Shown one piece after another: positions 1 through 8,408 of a DNA stretch of 43,396 nt. A model generated the notes under the pieces. The model searched no databases and was not told the origin of the DNA. It saw only the letters and a list, made by a program, of their open reading frames with translations. Positions within the stretch are counted from its first letter, which is position 1. Every line of letters begins with the position of its first letter. A program made the translations under genes and the position numbers. Source of the stretch: a virus; IMG/VR virus record IMGVR_UViG_3300032156_000027, positions 1 to 43,396 of that record; one strand, given 5' to 3'.

Positions 1-439
1 CCTCGTGCGTTTTATTATTTATTTTTTGATTATAGTACCACTCGGCAATTAAATTATGCTCTGTAACCCATCCATGATGTCCTTCGCTTGAATTACACGA
101 ATAGATCCAATTATAGTTATCATTATTGTAAAAAGATTTTCTATAAAATGGCATCATTGAATCTCCTTCTTTCAAATCCTCTACTTTACAATATACCCCA
201 TCTCGTTTTAAAAATCTATGACCATAGGTTGCAATAATAAAACTATTATTATCAAATGTTATTTTATAGGTCATTTCATCTCTTGTATAATGGGCATTCC
301 TGGCTTTTGCAGGAACAACCTTTTTAAGATTATGATCATATGAATAAACAATAAATTCATAATCTCTACCTTTATCAGATAAATCCTTTATTGATATAAA
401 TCCGTTTGGAGTAGCTATTTTAGTTAACTCACTGATACT
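1..439 (-). mobile_element. Intein (Hint splicing domain), N-terminal part
   Basis: Starting at Ser 93 of the portal frame the protein reads SISELTKIATPNGFISIKDL, which matches intein block A with Ser as first residue. About 74 residues into the intein comes TYGHRF followed by KVEDLKEGDSM, matching block B (T..H) and the strand after it. The last visible residues (GWVTEHNLIAEWYYNQK) look like the entry to an endonuclease insert, but that part and the C-terminal splice motif are off the window. An intein excises itself from the host protein after translation. The insertion point follows MEF in a conserved portal segment, a typical site for an intein. Confidence 0.8.
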
Positions 440-715
440 GAACTCCATACTCTCATAATCATAATATGCCGACAGTCTGTTAGGTTCATAATAAACAGAC
501 TGATTATAGAGGGACATATCAAGCTTTGACCACTTATCTGCAATATATTGACTTTGTTGCGCTTGTAGTTTGGCTTTTTCAAAATCGGTTCTGCTATCGG
601 TCTTTAGTAACTCAGTTTTATCAAACTCAAAAGCTAGCGGCGGTTTCTCGCTTGATCCTTGAAAACCAAACGCTTTTGTTAGTCTTTGATAAATTGTTAA
701 AGGTCGTTTTTCCAT
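1..715 (-). CDS. T4-type portal vertex protein, 5' part, interrupted by an intein (cut by window edge)
   Basis: The reading frame starts at ATG 715 and runs open through base 1, so only 238 residues are visible. Residues 1-92 look like the N-terminus of a T4 gp20-type portal, the dodecameric ring through which DNA enters the capsid: it begins MEKRPLTIYQRLTKAFGF and reaches YYDYESMEF at 84-92. From residue 93 the sequence stops looking like a portal and becomes a Hint-fold intein (separate entry). The gene lies directly downstream of the large terminase on the same strand, a usual packaging pair. The portal assignment rests on this N-terminal region, on context and on my memory of related portals; the rest lies outside the window. 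Confidence 0.75.
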   Translation of the reverse strand, partial: MEKRPLTIYQRLTKAFGFQGSSEKPPLAFEFDKTELLKTDSRTDFEKAKLQAQQSQYIADKWSKLDMSLYNQSVYYEPNRLSAYYDYESMEFSISELTKIATPNGFISIKDLSDKGRDYEFIVYSYDHNLKKVVPAKARNAHYTRDEMTYKITFDNNSFIIATYGHRFLKRDGVYCKVEDLKEGDSMMPFYRKSFYNNDNYNWIYSCNSSEGHHGWVTEHNLIAEWYYNQKINNKTHE

Positions 716-718
716 GCA

Positions 719-726
719 TATAAATA
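719..726 (-). promoter_or_regulatory. TATTTATA element before portal gene
   Basis: On the minus strand an exact TATTTATA ends 3 bases before the portal ATG. The same 8-mer, in sense orientation, sits just before several other genes here. It is the reverse complement of the T4 late promoter box, so it may be a phage late promoter; at this distance the message would be leaderless or nearly so. Confidence 0.35.
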
Positions 727-765
727 TTGATTATAATATAAAGATTTTTTTTGTTATTTAAAAGC

Positions 766-2562
766 CTATTTATCTTTATCCAATCCTCCAAATAACCAAG
801 CATACTTTTTATACATATTTTTTCTATCAAGCATTATTTGATTCTGAAATAATGGATTTTCAATCGGCACCTTTCCATTAGCGTCTATGGCGCCTAACGG
901 ATCAAAAGCTCGGCCATAGGAGTAAAATGATTTATTAGGTTCATAGGATCTTTCCGATAACATCCAAGATTCCATCATTGATTTATTTATTGCATTATTT
1001 CTTTCTAGCTGATTAAAACAAGTATCGCCAGCATATAATGCAATTGATATACTCATAATAGAATCATCGTGAGTTCCTTTCATATGATCGGGCCTACCAT
1101 TAATAAAAACGAATGTATTAAATTCATTTGCTAATCTTAATGATTTAACGATAAATCCGTGTCTTACTTGTTCTTCAAGAGAGGCAACAATTTGTGTTCT
1201 TTTATTATTAAAATTAATGCCAGGAATTTTTTCCACCATTTTAGCATCATATTCCCACACATTTTGCGTATTAATCCCGTCAATAAACAAATTCTTATAT
1301 TGCATTTCTTGAAGCTTTCTTGATGTTGCAACGCCCATTCCTCCAGTTATATCAACCACAATAAAACAGTTATATAATATACCCCATTTATATGCTATAG
1401 CAGCTAAATCATCTGGCGGCATTTTTCCAACATATTCAAGAACTTGTTCTCTATCATCAAAATCTATTATATTAATAGCAGAATAATCTTCACTATCTCC
1501 TCTTGACACATCAACACCCATAATATAACGATGGCCCTGAACTGGATCTTTCCATTGCCACATTTGCCCCATCATATACTTTTCTTTGGGCTCTCTAACC
1601 ATTTCTTCGATGATCTTTTTTCGAACATCTAAAGGAATAACATTATCGCCAGATCCAAGAAAATCACATTCCAATTCTTGGCTAATACGTCGTTTATCAT
1701 ATTTGAATTTTTTAGCCATACCTTCAAACCATGGTGAATATGGCTTATATCCTTTTTCAATTAATTCTTCATAAGTATTCGGATCAGCATCGCGAATAAC
1801 TATTTCATCATCATTATATTCTGCTCGATTTAGCATATAATGAACAATATCGCCAACTTTAATCCAGCTTAAATTTTTTGAGTATCTAGGATCTCTATAC
1901 CATTTCAATTCTGTTATATGAAAATTATTATCTCCACGAACAGATTGTTCATAAATCCCATAATATATTGGATCATATCCATTTGGTGTGGATATTAAAA
2001 TAACCTTACCGCCAGTTGAAAGAGAAGCCATACAAGCTGCCCAGAAATCTTCGCCTGCTTCAATATAAGCCGCCTCATCAAAAATTAGAATTGTTGGAGT
2101 GTAACCACGAAGAGCGTCTCTGGATGTTGCAACAGCTTTCACTTCACATCCATTATTTAATCTAAACCTACTTTCTGAATTCTTAGATTGGGAAAACCCA
2201 ACATTAATCCAATCAGGCCATTGTTCAATAAAATGTCTGATTTTATCGGCCATTTCAACAGCTGTGTCTCTTTTATTCGCAACAATTAAAACTTTTTCTG
2301 GTTTTTCAGGTTTTGCTATTTGTAATTTTTTAGAAATCCAAGCGGCAGTTACAGTTGTAACGCCAGCTTGTCTGTATTTTCTGGTTATATTTTCATTATA
2401 ATCTTCATAGTCTCTTACTAATTGAGTTTGATCGGGAAATAAGTCTAAAGGGACATATCGGCTCTGAGTATTATCATAAGTCTGTAAATATGTTTTTAAT
2501 GCATATGGAGTATCTTTAATAATACGAGCATATTCTTTAAGTTGTTCAATTCGAGTATCCAT
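766..2562 (-). CDS. Large terminase subunit (T4 gp17-like packaging ATPase/nuclease)
   Basis: A 598-residue DNA-packaging motor. The ATPase half has a P-loop-like RQAGVTT at 64-70, Walker B ILIFDE at 158-163 and a coupling motif ISTPNG at about 190-195. The nuclease half has the RNase H-type acidic residues: D351 (GVDVSRGD), D404 (VVDITGG) and D499/D500 (THDDS). Length and domain order match T4 gp17. The Walker A lysine is replaced by Val (GVTT instead of GKTT), a variation known in some terminases. It has its own TATTTATA element just after the terminator of the upstream gene block, so it seems to be a separate transcription unit, followed by the portal gene. Confidence 0.95.
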   Translation of the reverse strand: MDTRIEQLKEYARIIKDTPYALKTYLQTYDNTQSRYVPLDLFPDQTQLVRDYEDYNENITRKYRQAGVTTVTAAWISKKLQIAKPEKPEKVLIVANKRDTAVEMADKIRHFIEQWPDWINVGFSQSKNSESRFRLNNGCEVKAVATSRDALRGYTPTILIFDEAAYIEAGEDFWAACMASLSTGGKVILISTPNGYDPIYYGIYEQSVRGDNNFHITELKWYRDPRYSKNLSWIKVGDIVHYMLNRAEYNDDEIVIRDADPNTYEELIEKGYKPYSPWFEGMAKKFKYDKRRISQELECDFLGSGDNVIPLDVRKKIIEEMVREPKEKYMMGQMWQWKDPVQGHRYIMGVDVSRGDSEDYSAINIIDFDDREQVLEYVGKMPPDDLAAIAYKWGILYNCFIVVDITGGMGVATSRKLQEMQYKNLFIDGINTQNVWEYDAKMVEKIPGINFNNKRTQIVASLEEQVRHGFIVKSLRLANEFNTFVFINGRPDHMKGTHDDSIMSISIALYAGDTCFNQLERNNAINKSMMESWMLSERSYEPNKSFYSYGRAFDPLGAIDANGKVPIENPLFQNQIMLDRKNMYKKYAWLFGGLDKDK

Positions 2563-2565
2563 GCT

Positions 2566-2573
2566 TATAAATA
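2566..2573 (-). promoter_or_regulatory. TATTTATA element before terminase gene
   Basis: Exact TATTTATA on the minus strand, ending 3 bases before the terminase ATG and lying beside the hairpin at 2577-2600. Same spacing as before the portal gene. Candidate late promoter or translation-start element. Confidence 0.35.
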
Positions 2574-2576
2574 CAA

Positions 2577-2600
2577 AAAACTGGATTTAAATCCAGTTTT
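2577..2600 (-). terminator. Intrinsic terminator after the 455-aa gene
   Basis: A perfect palindrome (AAAACTGGATTT and its complement) forms a hairpin, followed on the minus strand by a T run. It ends the block read from 6410 to 2609 and abuts the start of the terminase gene. Confidence 0.75.
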
Positions 2601-2608
2601 TATTATTC

Positions 2609-3976
2609 TTAGTTGGGGTTTCCGATCCCCAAATTTCTGAGAATATCATTTATGCCGCCATCATCTTCGGGCGGCGGCGCTGCTCTTTTTTGCTCGTATC
2701 TTTGTTTCATATTTCTAGCTTGAGTAAATATTTCTCTAAATGCATTCTTAGCAACTATTTTGTCTCTTTCATCCTGAGAAACAACATTACTAATAAGATT
2801 AAGAAATGGAATCGGTTTAATTTCATAAAGAATTTTATAAAAGAACGGTTTTATGCCATAATTTTCATCATCAAACATTTCATTAGGTAAACATTCTCTA
2901 ATACGATCAACAAGTTCAGGGCCAATTCTTAATGACATAGCTTCGTTGGGTAACGTATCGGCTTGACCTATTACGGCATTAGCTATGTCTGGTTCGTCAG
3001 AATATCCAAATTTACCAAGAGCCTCTTCGATTCCTTTTATTACTTCATGGCATAATATCGGAAATAAAATGCCACGAGCACTAATATTATGTTCACTAAC
3101 TTCGTGTCCTTGTAGTTCTTCTCCACCAGCTTCTCCACCTTCATCTTCACCCCCTCCGCCTTCATTTCCTTCAGGAGGCTTATTGCCCGTAAGATCTTCT
3201 CTACCGCCAATACCTTGACCACTTCTGGACATCATATCAATTAGGCTATCCATTGTAAAATAAAAATAATCATTTATAGCCATTAATTTTAAATAATAAC
3301 CATAAAGATTGGGGTCCATTTCGTCTAATTTTGCTTTTATTTCAGGATCTTGAAAAATATAATGACCCTTTTTGGCTGCTCCCTGTATAATTCCATTTAT
3401 AATATTTCTTTTATGTACTTCTAATTCAAATCTTTCATCTTTTGTTAAAATATTAGGATCAAATCTCTCTTCATTACCTTCTTCTCCACCTTCCTGACCT
3501 TCTTCTCCGCCTTCCTGACCCTGTTGCCCAAATTGTGGTTTTGGTTTAGGAGCAAGCTGAAATTTCTCAGCGCCAATTCCTTCTACGGCCCCTGTTAATT
3601 TAGCATCTATATTATACTTTCCCTCTGGGGTTTCTGTCATTTTAAGCGCAGATTGAACCGCTAATTCTTCTAGTTCTTCAGTAAATCGAAGTTCTATTGA
3701 TTTAGCATTCATTGTTGAGGTTTGAAATTCACGCATAATCATTTCTTGAACATATCTAGGCGTAAGATCAGGCTGATTTATTGCTCCTCTTAACTTATCA
3801 ACAACTTTTTTGAATCTATCTGACGCTAATCTTTGTACATCTAATGATCCGCCAGGCATTGCGGGATTTGTGCCATAAAGATTTTTTTCTGGATCACTTA
3901 TTCTTCTTTCCGTGCCTGGGTCCATCCTTTCAGGATAATCGCCATAGTCTATTTGTTCTCTAATTTTTTTTGACAT
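2609..3976 (-). CDS. Putative virion structural protein with acidic Gly/Glu-rich segments
   Basis: Not recognised by family. It is 455 residues, with a charged N-terminus, a helical region, and two low-complexity stretches rich in Gly, Glu and Gln (around 150-172 and 268-293), the second containing GNEGGGGEDEGGEAGGEE. The C-terminal third is ordinary folded-looking sequence ending in a Pro/Asp-rich tail. It is encoded 3 bases after the 277-aa gene and immediately before the terminase, so a head, neck or packaging-linked role is inferred from position only. Confidence 0.6.
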   Translation of the reverse strand: MSKKIREQIDYGDYPERMDPGTERRISDPEKNLYGTNPAMPGGSLDVQRLASDRFKKVVDKLRGAINQPDLTPRYVQEMIMREFQTSTMNAKSIELRFTEELEELAVQSALKMTETPEGKYNIDAKLTGAVEGIGAEKFQLAPKPKPQFGQQGQEGGEEGQEGGEEGNEERFDPNILTKDERFELEVHKRNIINGIIQGAAKKGHYIFQDPEIKAKLDEMDPNLYGYYLKLMAINDYFYFTMDSLIDMMSRSGQGIGGREDLTGNKPPEGNEGGGGEDEGGEAGGEELQGHEVSEHNISARGILFPILCHEVIKGIEEALGKFGYSDEPDIANAVIGQADTLPNEAMSLRIGPELVDRIRECLPNEMFDDENYGIKPFFYKILYEIKPIPFLNLISNVVSQDERDKIVAKNAFREIFTQARNMKQRYEQKRAAPPPEDDGGINDILRNLGIGNPN

Positions 3977-3979
3977 ATT

Positions 3980-4813
3980 CTATCGTAGCATTTTCTTCAT
4001 CAAATCAATGATTTTATCTTTCGCTTCTTTTGCTGAAATATGTTGTTTTTCTCTGGCTTTTGGACCTGGATCAATTCCTGGATGCGGATCTCTAAATGGA
4101 TCATCAGGATCAACGCCAGGCTCAGTTTTAGGTCTTGCAGGAATGACATCGGGATCAACCTCCGTTTCTTTTGGACGCGGTGCAGTTTGTGGAGATCCTT
4201 GCGATGCAGATGGCTCCATAACATCAACATCATCGTCATCTTTCCATAACTTTGTTTGTTCGGTTAATTTAATATTAATTAACTCCATAATTTCGCCCTT
4301 TGATGTAAATGGATGAACATTTTTTTCAACTATTTTATTAACCCACTCTTTTAAATTTTTATCTTTATTTGAGATTATTTTTTCCGTACTTTCAGGAAGT
4401 TTACCATCGTTTAATTTTTTAATTAATCTCGTATAATCACCATATTCTTTACCATCTTTAATGGCTGCTCTAATTTTTGCCTCCGCGCCTTTAATGGCTT
4501 TCTCTTTATCACTATAATCTTTCTTTTCGGCCCCCAATTTAAGATCTTCTTTCATTTCGCCTTCATATGTTGCAAAAATTTTCTTTTGTTGTTTTGCCGC
4601 ATTTATGCTAGTCTGGTCTGTTTTTGGTATATTAATAATAGATGGCGAATTAGCTGAAGGTGTTGTGGCTGCTGATGATGCGGTATATGTACTATATTGT
4701 TCCGAAAGCATTCTTTCAGCCAATATTCCAAGTTGTTTATCGTTCATATTAACTAATGTTTTTTCAGTTAGTCCTTCTTTCATTAGTCTTGTAATTATTT
4801 TTTTTCTATTCAT
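3980..4813 (-). CDS. Tagged, acidic/proline-rich putative virion protein
   Basis: 277 residues, family unknown. The first ~40 residues (MNRKKIITRLMKEGLTEKTL...) form an amphipathic helix of the kind seen at the start of many proteins in this window, and include LTE and LSE tripeptides. The middle is Lys/Glu-rich and probably coiled. The C-terminal quarter is rich in Pro and Asp (DPDDPFRDPHPGIDPGPK). It overlaps the 142-aa gene by 4 bases and is followed 3 bases later by the 455-aa gene, so these are translated as one operon. A capsid core or internal virion protein is a guess from tag and position. Confidence 0.6.
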   Translation of the reverse strand: MNRKKIITRLMKEGLTEKTLVNMNDKQLGILAERMLSEQYSTYTASSAATTPSANSPSIINIPKTDQTSINAAKQQKKIFATYEGEMKEDLKLGAEKKDYSDKEKAIKGAEAKIRAAIKDGKEYGDYTRLIKKLNDGKLPESTEKIISNKDKNLKEWVNKIVEKNVHPFTSKGEIMELINIKLTEQTKLWKDDDDVDVMEPSASQGSPQTAPRPKETEVDPDVIPARPKTEPGVDPDDPFRDPHPGIDPGPKAREKQHISAKEAKDKIIDLMKKMLR

Positions 4814-5238
4814 GGAAGTTTATATTTTATTTCATCATTTATTAGTCTAAGTCCTTTGGTTATTAACTTATCTGTTACACTTTCTAACGGATCGCCAAAA
4901 TGGAAGCAAATTCTTGGAAATTTTTCATTTTTTTCCATATCATATTTTTCCCATCCTAAAGCCACGACGCCATCAATAGCATCAATCATTCCAAAATAAT
5001 CAGAATTTTGAACAAGTTCTAGTTCTAAATCTGAATTTTTTAATAGTCCCACTAAATCTATAGCCTCAATCTTTGGAGGAAATGATCTCCCTGATGAGGG
5101 TATTATAAACCATTCGTTTTCTATTTCTAATGTGTCATTATCATTATAGGCAGATATCAATTCTTTACCAAAAATAAACTCATACTGCCTTTGTCCTTTA
5201 TAATCCTTTCCAAGTTCGTTGATGTATATCAAATACAT
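4810..5238 (-). CDS. Conserved phage protein of unknown function (142 aa)
   Basis: Compact, well-folded-looking sequence beginning MYLIYINELGKDYKGQRQYE. No signal peptide, membrane segment or catalytic motif is visible. It shares one base with the 390-aa gene upstream (stop/start overlap at 5238) and overlaps the 277-aa gene downstream by 4 bases, so it belongs to the same head/packaging operon. I recall similar N-termini in phage proteins but cannot assign a role. Confidence 0.65.
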   Translation of the reverse strand: MYLIYINELGKDYKGQRQYEFIFGKELISAYNDNDTLEIENEWFIIPSSGRSFPPKIEAIDLVGLLKNSDLELELVQNSDYFGMIDAIDGVVALGWEKYDMEKNEKFPRICFHFGDPLESVTDKLITKGLRLINDEIKYKLP

Positions 5239-6410
5239 TATTCACTAAAATATTTACTTAATGTTTCTCTAACACTTCCATTAACTGCATTGGTTAATTC
5301 ATCAATATCAACTTCTTTTATTTTTTCTTCTTCTGTTGATGGTTCTACTGATTCGCCAGACATAAATTCATCGACTTCCTCATCATCTTTTTTTTCAAGA
5401 TCAGGATCAAGTTCATCACTTGAACTATCATCATCGTCATCCATTCCTTCTCTTTCTTTTGAAATATCATGATGCGCAGCTTCTGCCGCTTTGTAATCTT
5501 CGGGGCCTATTGTAAATGTTTCATCCTCATCCTCATCATCATCAGATGGAGTAAAACTATCATCGTCAAACGGATTATTGATTAATTCCTCCAATGCGCT
5601 CATTCCATCAACCATACTAGATCCAGCTATTCCAGGTACTCCATCAGCCTCTCCCACTTCACTTTCTTCAGCAGGAACGGGCGTTTGATCATTTGGAACA
5701 CCTGTATCTGGCAATTCTTCACCCTCATCTTCTTCATCCTCAAGTTTAGATAGAATTTCTTCTTTATCTGTTTCTTCCAATTTATCAAGATCAACAGCAG
5801 CTAAAACCATATTTAACACATACTTAATGTCTTTACTTTCAAGTTTATCCTGATAAGTGCTTAATTTTTGAGTGAGCTTACCAGTCATTTTTTGAATAAT
5901 TTTTAAATAATTTTGAGCATCATCTTCAGGAGTTTCACTGCCCGTTTCATCTGGCAATGGAGGTAAATTGTCTTCGGGAGCAGGAGGCGGAGCATTGCCT
6001 TCTGGCGCGGCTGGCGGTGGCGGTAATTCATTTGTGGGCATTGGAACTGGCGCCTCCGCCTGTGAAACTGGTTTAGGCTGTTTTAAGATATATTTTGTGG
6101 CTTCTTGTAAATTTTCCTGTTCAATTAAGAAATCGCATTTTTTAAGAGCTTCCCCATATGATGAAAACTTATTTTTATTTTTCATATATAGACCGCCAAT
6201 GTAATCTAATGAATTTTCATCAAGGCCCCTTTTAACATAATATCCATCTTTTTCTTTGACGATACCATAAACGCCTGTAGCTGATTCTTTAATAACTTCA
6301 GATGGTTTTACTGAGTCATCTGATGAGTTATAATATGTGAGTTCGAGAATTCGTTTTAATTTCGCATCCCCAGTTAATTTCTCACTCCCAATTGGTTTTA
6401 ATTCTCCCAT
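5238..6410 (-). CDS. Highly acidic protein, possible prohead core/scaffold component
   Basis: 390 residues. Residues 1-110 form a small domain (DAKLKRILELTYY at the start). Then comes a Pro/Ala-rich linker (about 115-155), a predicted helical stretch (NYLKIIQKMTGKLTQKLSTY and LNMVLAAVDLDKL), and a long acidic tail full of Asp and Glu runs, ending in the helix VDIDELTNAVNGSVRETLSK. Acidity, helix content and position in the terminase/portal operon resemble T4-type core or scaffold proteins, but no sequence motif proves this. First gene of the operon reading to 2609. Confidence 0.6.
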   Translation of the reverse strand: MGELKPIGSEKLTGDAKLKRILELTYYNSSDDSVKPSEVIKESATGVYGIVKEKDGYYVKRGLDENSLDYIGGLYMKNKNKFSSYGEALKKCDFLIEQENLQEATKYILKQPKPVSQAEAPVPMPTNELPPPPAAPEGNAPPPAPEDNLPPLPDETGSETPEDDAQNYLKIIQKMTGKLTQKLSTYQDKLESKDIKYVLNMVLAAVDLDKLEETDKEEILSKLEDEEDEGEELPDTGVPNDQTPVPAEESEVGEADGVPGIAGSSMVDGMSALEELINNPFDDDSFTPSDDDEDEDETFTIGPEDYKAAEAAHHDISKEREGMDDDDDSSSDELDPDLEKKDDEEVDEFMSGESVEPSTEEEKIKEVDIDELTNAVNGSVRETLSKYFSE

Positions 6411-6516
6411 TTTGATAATGTTAAATATAAATTATTCTTAGCAATAAATACAACTATAAGTTGAAAAAATATTGTTTATTGTTATCTTATAGACATTTTA
6501 TAATTGTAGTTTAGAT
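6411..6516. other. Short intergenic region, possible minus-strand promoter
   Basis: 106 AT-rich bases between two minus-strand genes. On the minus strand AATTTATA (one base off TATTTATA) lies about 20 bases before the 390-aa start, so a late-type promoter is possible. No hairpin terminator was found. Confidence 0.25.
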
Positions 6517-7827
6517 TCAAAAGAGCCCCTCATCTTCAATATCAATATATGCTTTTGGCTTAATTCCTTCTTTATAATATGATTTAATTCCGTTAATTAT
6601 ATAATCTTCAGGCGTGTCATCCTCATATTCAACATATGCGTCTTCATTCATTTCAACAATAACTTTTCCATTTTGTTGTTTTATTATTTGACGCAATATT
6701 TCAAATTGCTGTTGCGTCGGTATTTGATGCATATCAATTGAACGAGATTCTGGAAGATATCGAATAAATCCCATATCCATCACGGCATACATTCCCCGCG
6801 ATGCACTATTTTTCCATTTATCACTTTCATATTCTCCTAAATCTATATCAAGAGTGTCTAATATATATCCAATATTTCTATGATCTAGAACACGAGATCC
6901 TAATCCTTCACCAAAATTTAATAAATATCCATTTGGCGTTATAAATCCTGTATTATGAAATGAATGCGTCTCTCCATAATGTTGTAGTGCGGCTTTCTCT
7001 ACTCGTAAAGTATCTTTATAATTGAAATCAACAGATTGATGAGATTCATTTAACTTTTTTTTTTCGTTCACAGATAATTTTCTATCTGTTAGTTCCTTTT
7101 TAAGTTTGAGCAATTTTTCAATATAACCATTTCTTCTAAGCAATTTAAAGGTTAAATTTTCATATGAATATTCTCCGCCATCGTCTAATCCGCTTTGTCT
7201 GAATCGTTTTATTTTCTTTTTCACATCTTCAACTTTAGTCTTAGCATCAGGATCGTTTTCTTTTTTCTTAATTAAATCATCAATTATCTTCGCATATTCT
7301 TCGCCCTTCTCTAGAATTTTTCTATCATCTATTTTTTGCTTTGATTTTTGCGGCTCAATAATCCATTTATTATTCAATATAGAATATACCCCGCTTGATA
7401 TGTGTTTTTCTTTTATATCCTGAACATATAATTCGACTTCGTAATTCTTTATTTTTATATCATGAGAAATATTCCAAACGGCTTTTTTAGCATTAAAAAA
7501 TTCTTTAAGTAAATCTTGTTTATGGCCGCTTTCTTCGTAGTCTATAATGATATGTAAATCAATATCAGAAAATTCAGACCAGTTATAATTTGCTAGGGAG
7601 CCAGTTAATACGACATCGTGAGTAAAGAAATCCACCCCCAGAAAATCAATAAAATTATCGGCGATGGATAATAATCTGTCTCTTACAGACTCAATCATTT
7701 TATATTGTCCATTAGTTTCTTCAAATATATCTAAAGATAATGAATTTTTAGCATAAAAAGATTTTATTATCTTTTCATCCTGATCTCTATCTTCAGATAA
7801 TTCATCAACTAAGGATCTGCCAATCAT
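6517..7827 (-). CDS. Nucleotidyltransferase (Pol beta superfamily) with unknown C-terminal domain
   Basis: 436 residues. The N-terminal half has the Pol beta-type signature LTGSLANYNWSEFSDIDLHI: GS at 76-77 and the metal-binding pair D88 and D90. A third acidic strand (YEVELYVQD) follows about 40 residues later. A charged linker spans roughly 190-260. The C-terminal ~180 residues form a separate domain with GFITPNGYLLNFG and LDHRNIGYILD, which I cannot name. Related nucleotidyltransferases occur in T4-like phages; the substrate is unknown. The gene overlaps the KTSC gene by 4 bases. Confidence 0.8.
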   Translation of the reverse strand: MIGRSLVDELSEDRDQDEKIIKSFYAKNSLSLDIFEETNGQYKMIESVRDRLLSIADNFIDFLGVDFFTHDVVLTGSLANYNWSEFSDIDLHIIIDYEESGHKQDLLKEFFNAKKAVWNISHDIKIKNYEVELYVQDIKEKHISSGVYSILNNKWIIEPQKSKQKIDDRKILEKGEEYAKIIDDLIKKKENDPDAKTKVEDVKKKIKRFRQSGLDDGGEYSYENLTFKLLRRNGYIEKLLKLKKELTDRKLSVNEKKKLNESHQSVDFNYKDTLRVEKAALQHYGETHSFHNTGFITPNGYLLNFGEGLGSRVLDHRNIGYILDTLDIDLGEYESDKWKNSASRGMYAVMDMGFIRYLPESRSIDMHQIPTQQQFEILRQIIKQQNGKVIVEMNEDAYVEYEDDTPEDYIINGIKSYYKEGIKPKAYIDIEDEGLF

Positions 7828-8069
7828 TTAAGCTTCTTATATTTATAATTTTTACTTATATGTTCATTAAAAAATTTACCTTGTGACTCCGACATTCTAA
7901 ATTTTGTGAAGAGTTCCCAAGGAACTTCATAATACACATAAATACTTTCATTATTGAAAGTGGTGGTTAACATCTTAGTTGACGTATCATACGATGCAAA
8001 CTTTAAATTAGATGATTTAATAGTAACATTAATCGTGTGACCTGAAATTTGTTCCGAAATAATTGACAT
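7824..8069 (-). CDS. KTSC-domain protein
   Basis: 81 residues from MSIISEQI; an ATG nine codons upstream (8096) is possible, but the internal start better fits the family. The domain pattern is clear: an early strand with ASYDTSTKMLTTTF, then IYVYYEVPWELFTKF, then SQGKFFNEHISKNYKYKKL. KTSC domains (about 60-70 aa) are small modules common in phages and bacteria, with unknown biochemical role, often linked to nucleic-acid enzymes. Its 3' end overlaps the nucleotidyltransferase start by 4 bases, suggesting co-translation. Confidence 0.8.
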   Translation of the reverse strand: MSIISEQISGHTINVTIKSSNLKFASYDTSTKMLTTTFNNESIYVYYEVPWELFTKFRMSESQGKFFNEHISKNYKYKKLK

Positions 8070-8115
8070 AGTTTTAATTTTTAATATAATATACAAAAAT
8101 TAACGCAAAAAATAA

Positions 8116-8138
8116 ACCCTCAATTTTTGATTGAGGGT
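8116..8138 (-). terminator. Intrinsic terminator
   Basis: Stem ACCCTCAA/TTGAGGGT with a 7-base loop, followed on the minus strand by a T-rich tract. It closes the operon of tagged small proteins that ends at 8166. Confidence 0.75.
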
Positions 8139-8165
8139 GAAATAAACGATACAAATATTATCTTA

Positions 8166-8408
8166 TTATTTTATGATATGTTTTTTAATCACATAATTTA
8201 TCGCGTCTTCAATTACTTCATTTTTAAGATCATTTTGATATTTTTTTATTATTTCTAATAATTCTTTTATTAATTCTTTTCTTAAAAAATATTCCTTAGC
8301 TTTGTCAAATGACGATTCTTTATCCTGTATCCAATTTCCTTTCCAGTCAATATGCTCCTTAATAATATTGTGAAGTTGAGATTCATTAATTTTAATTACC
8401 TTCTTCAT
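8166..8408 (-). CDS. Small tagged protein (80 aa)
   Basis: Starts MKKVIKINESQLHNIIKEHI, the recurring tag with an INE tripeptide. The remainder is a charged, all-helical sequence rich in Lys, Glu and Ile. No known domain. The start overlaps the end of the 338-aa gene by 4 bases, so it is the last gene of the operon running from 10129. Probably a minor virion or capsid-internal protein if the tag is a sorting signal; this is inference. Confidence 0.6.
   Translation of the reverse strand: MKKVIKINESQLHNIIKEHIDWKGNWIQDKESSFDKAKEYFLRKELIKELLEIIKKYQNDLKNEVIEDAINYVIKKHIIK

Noticed and set aside
2985-3218. Plus-strand Pro/Ser-rich ORF
   Set aside because: Shadow of the Gly/Glu-rich segment of the minus-strand 455-aa gene.
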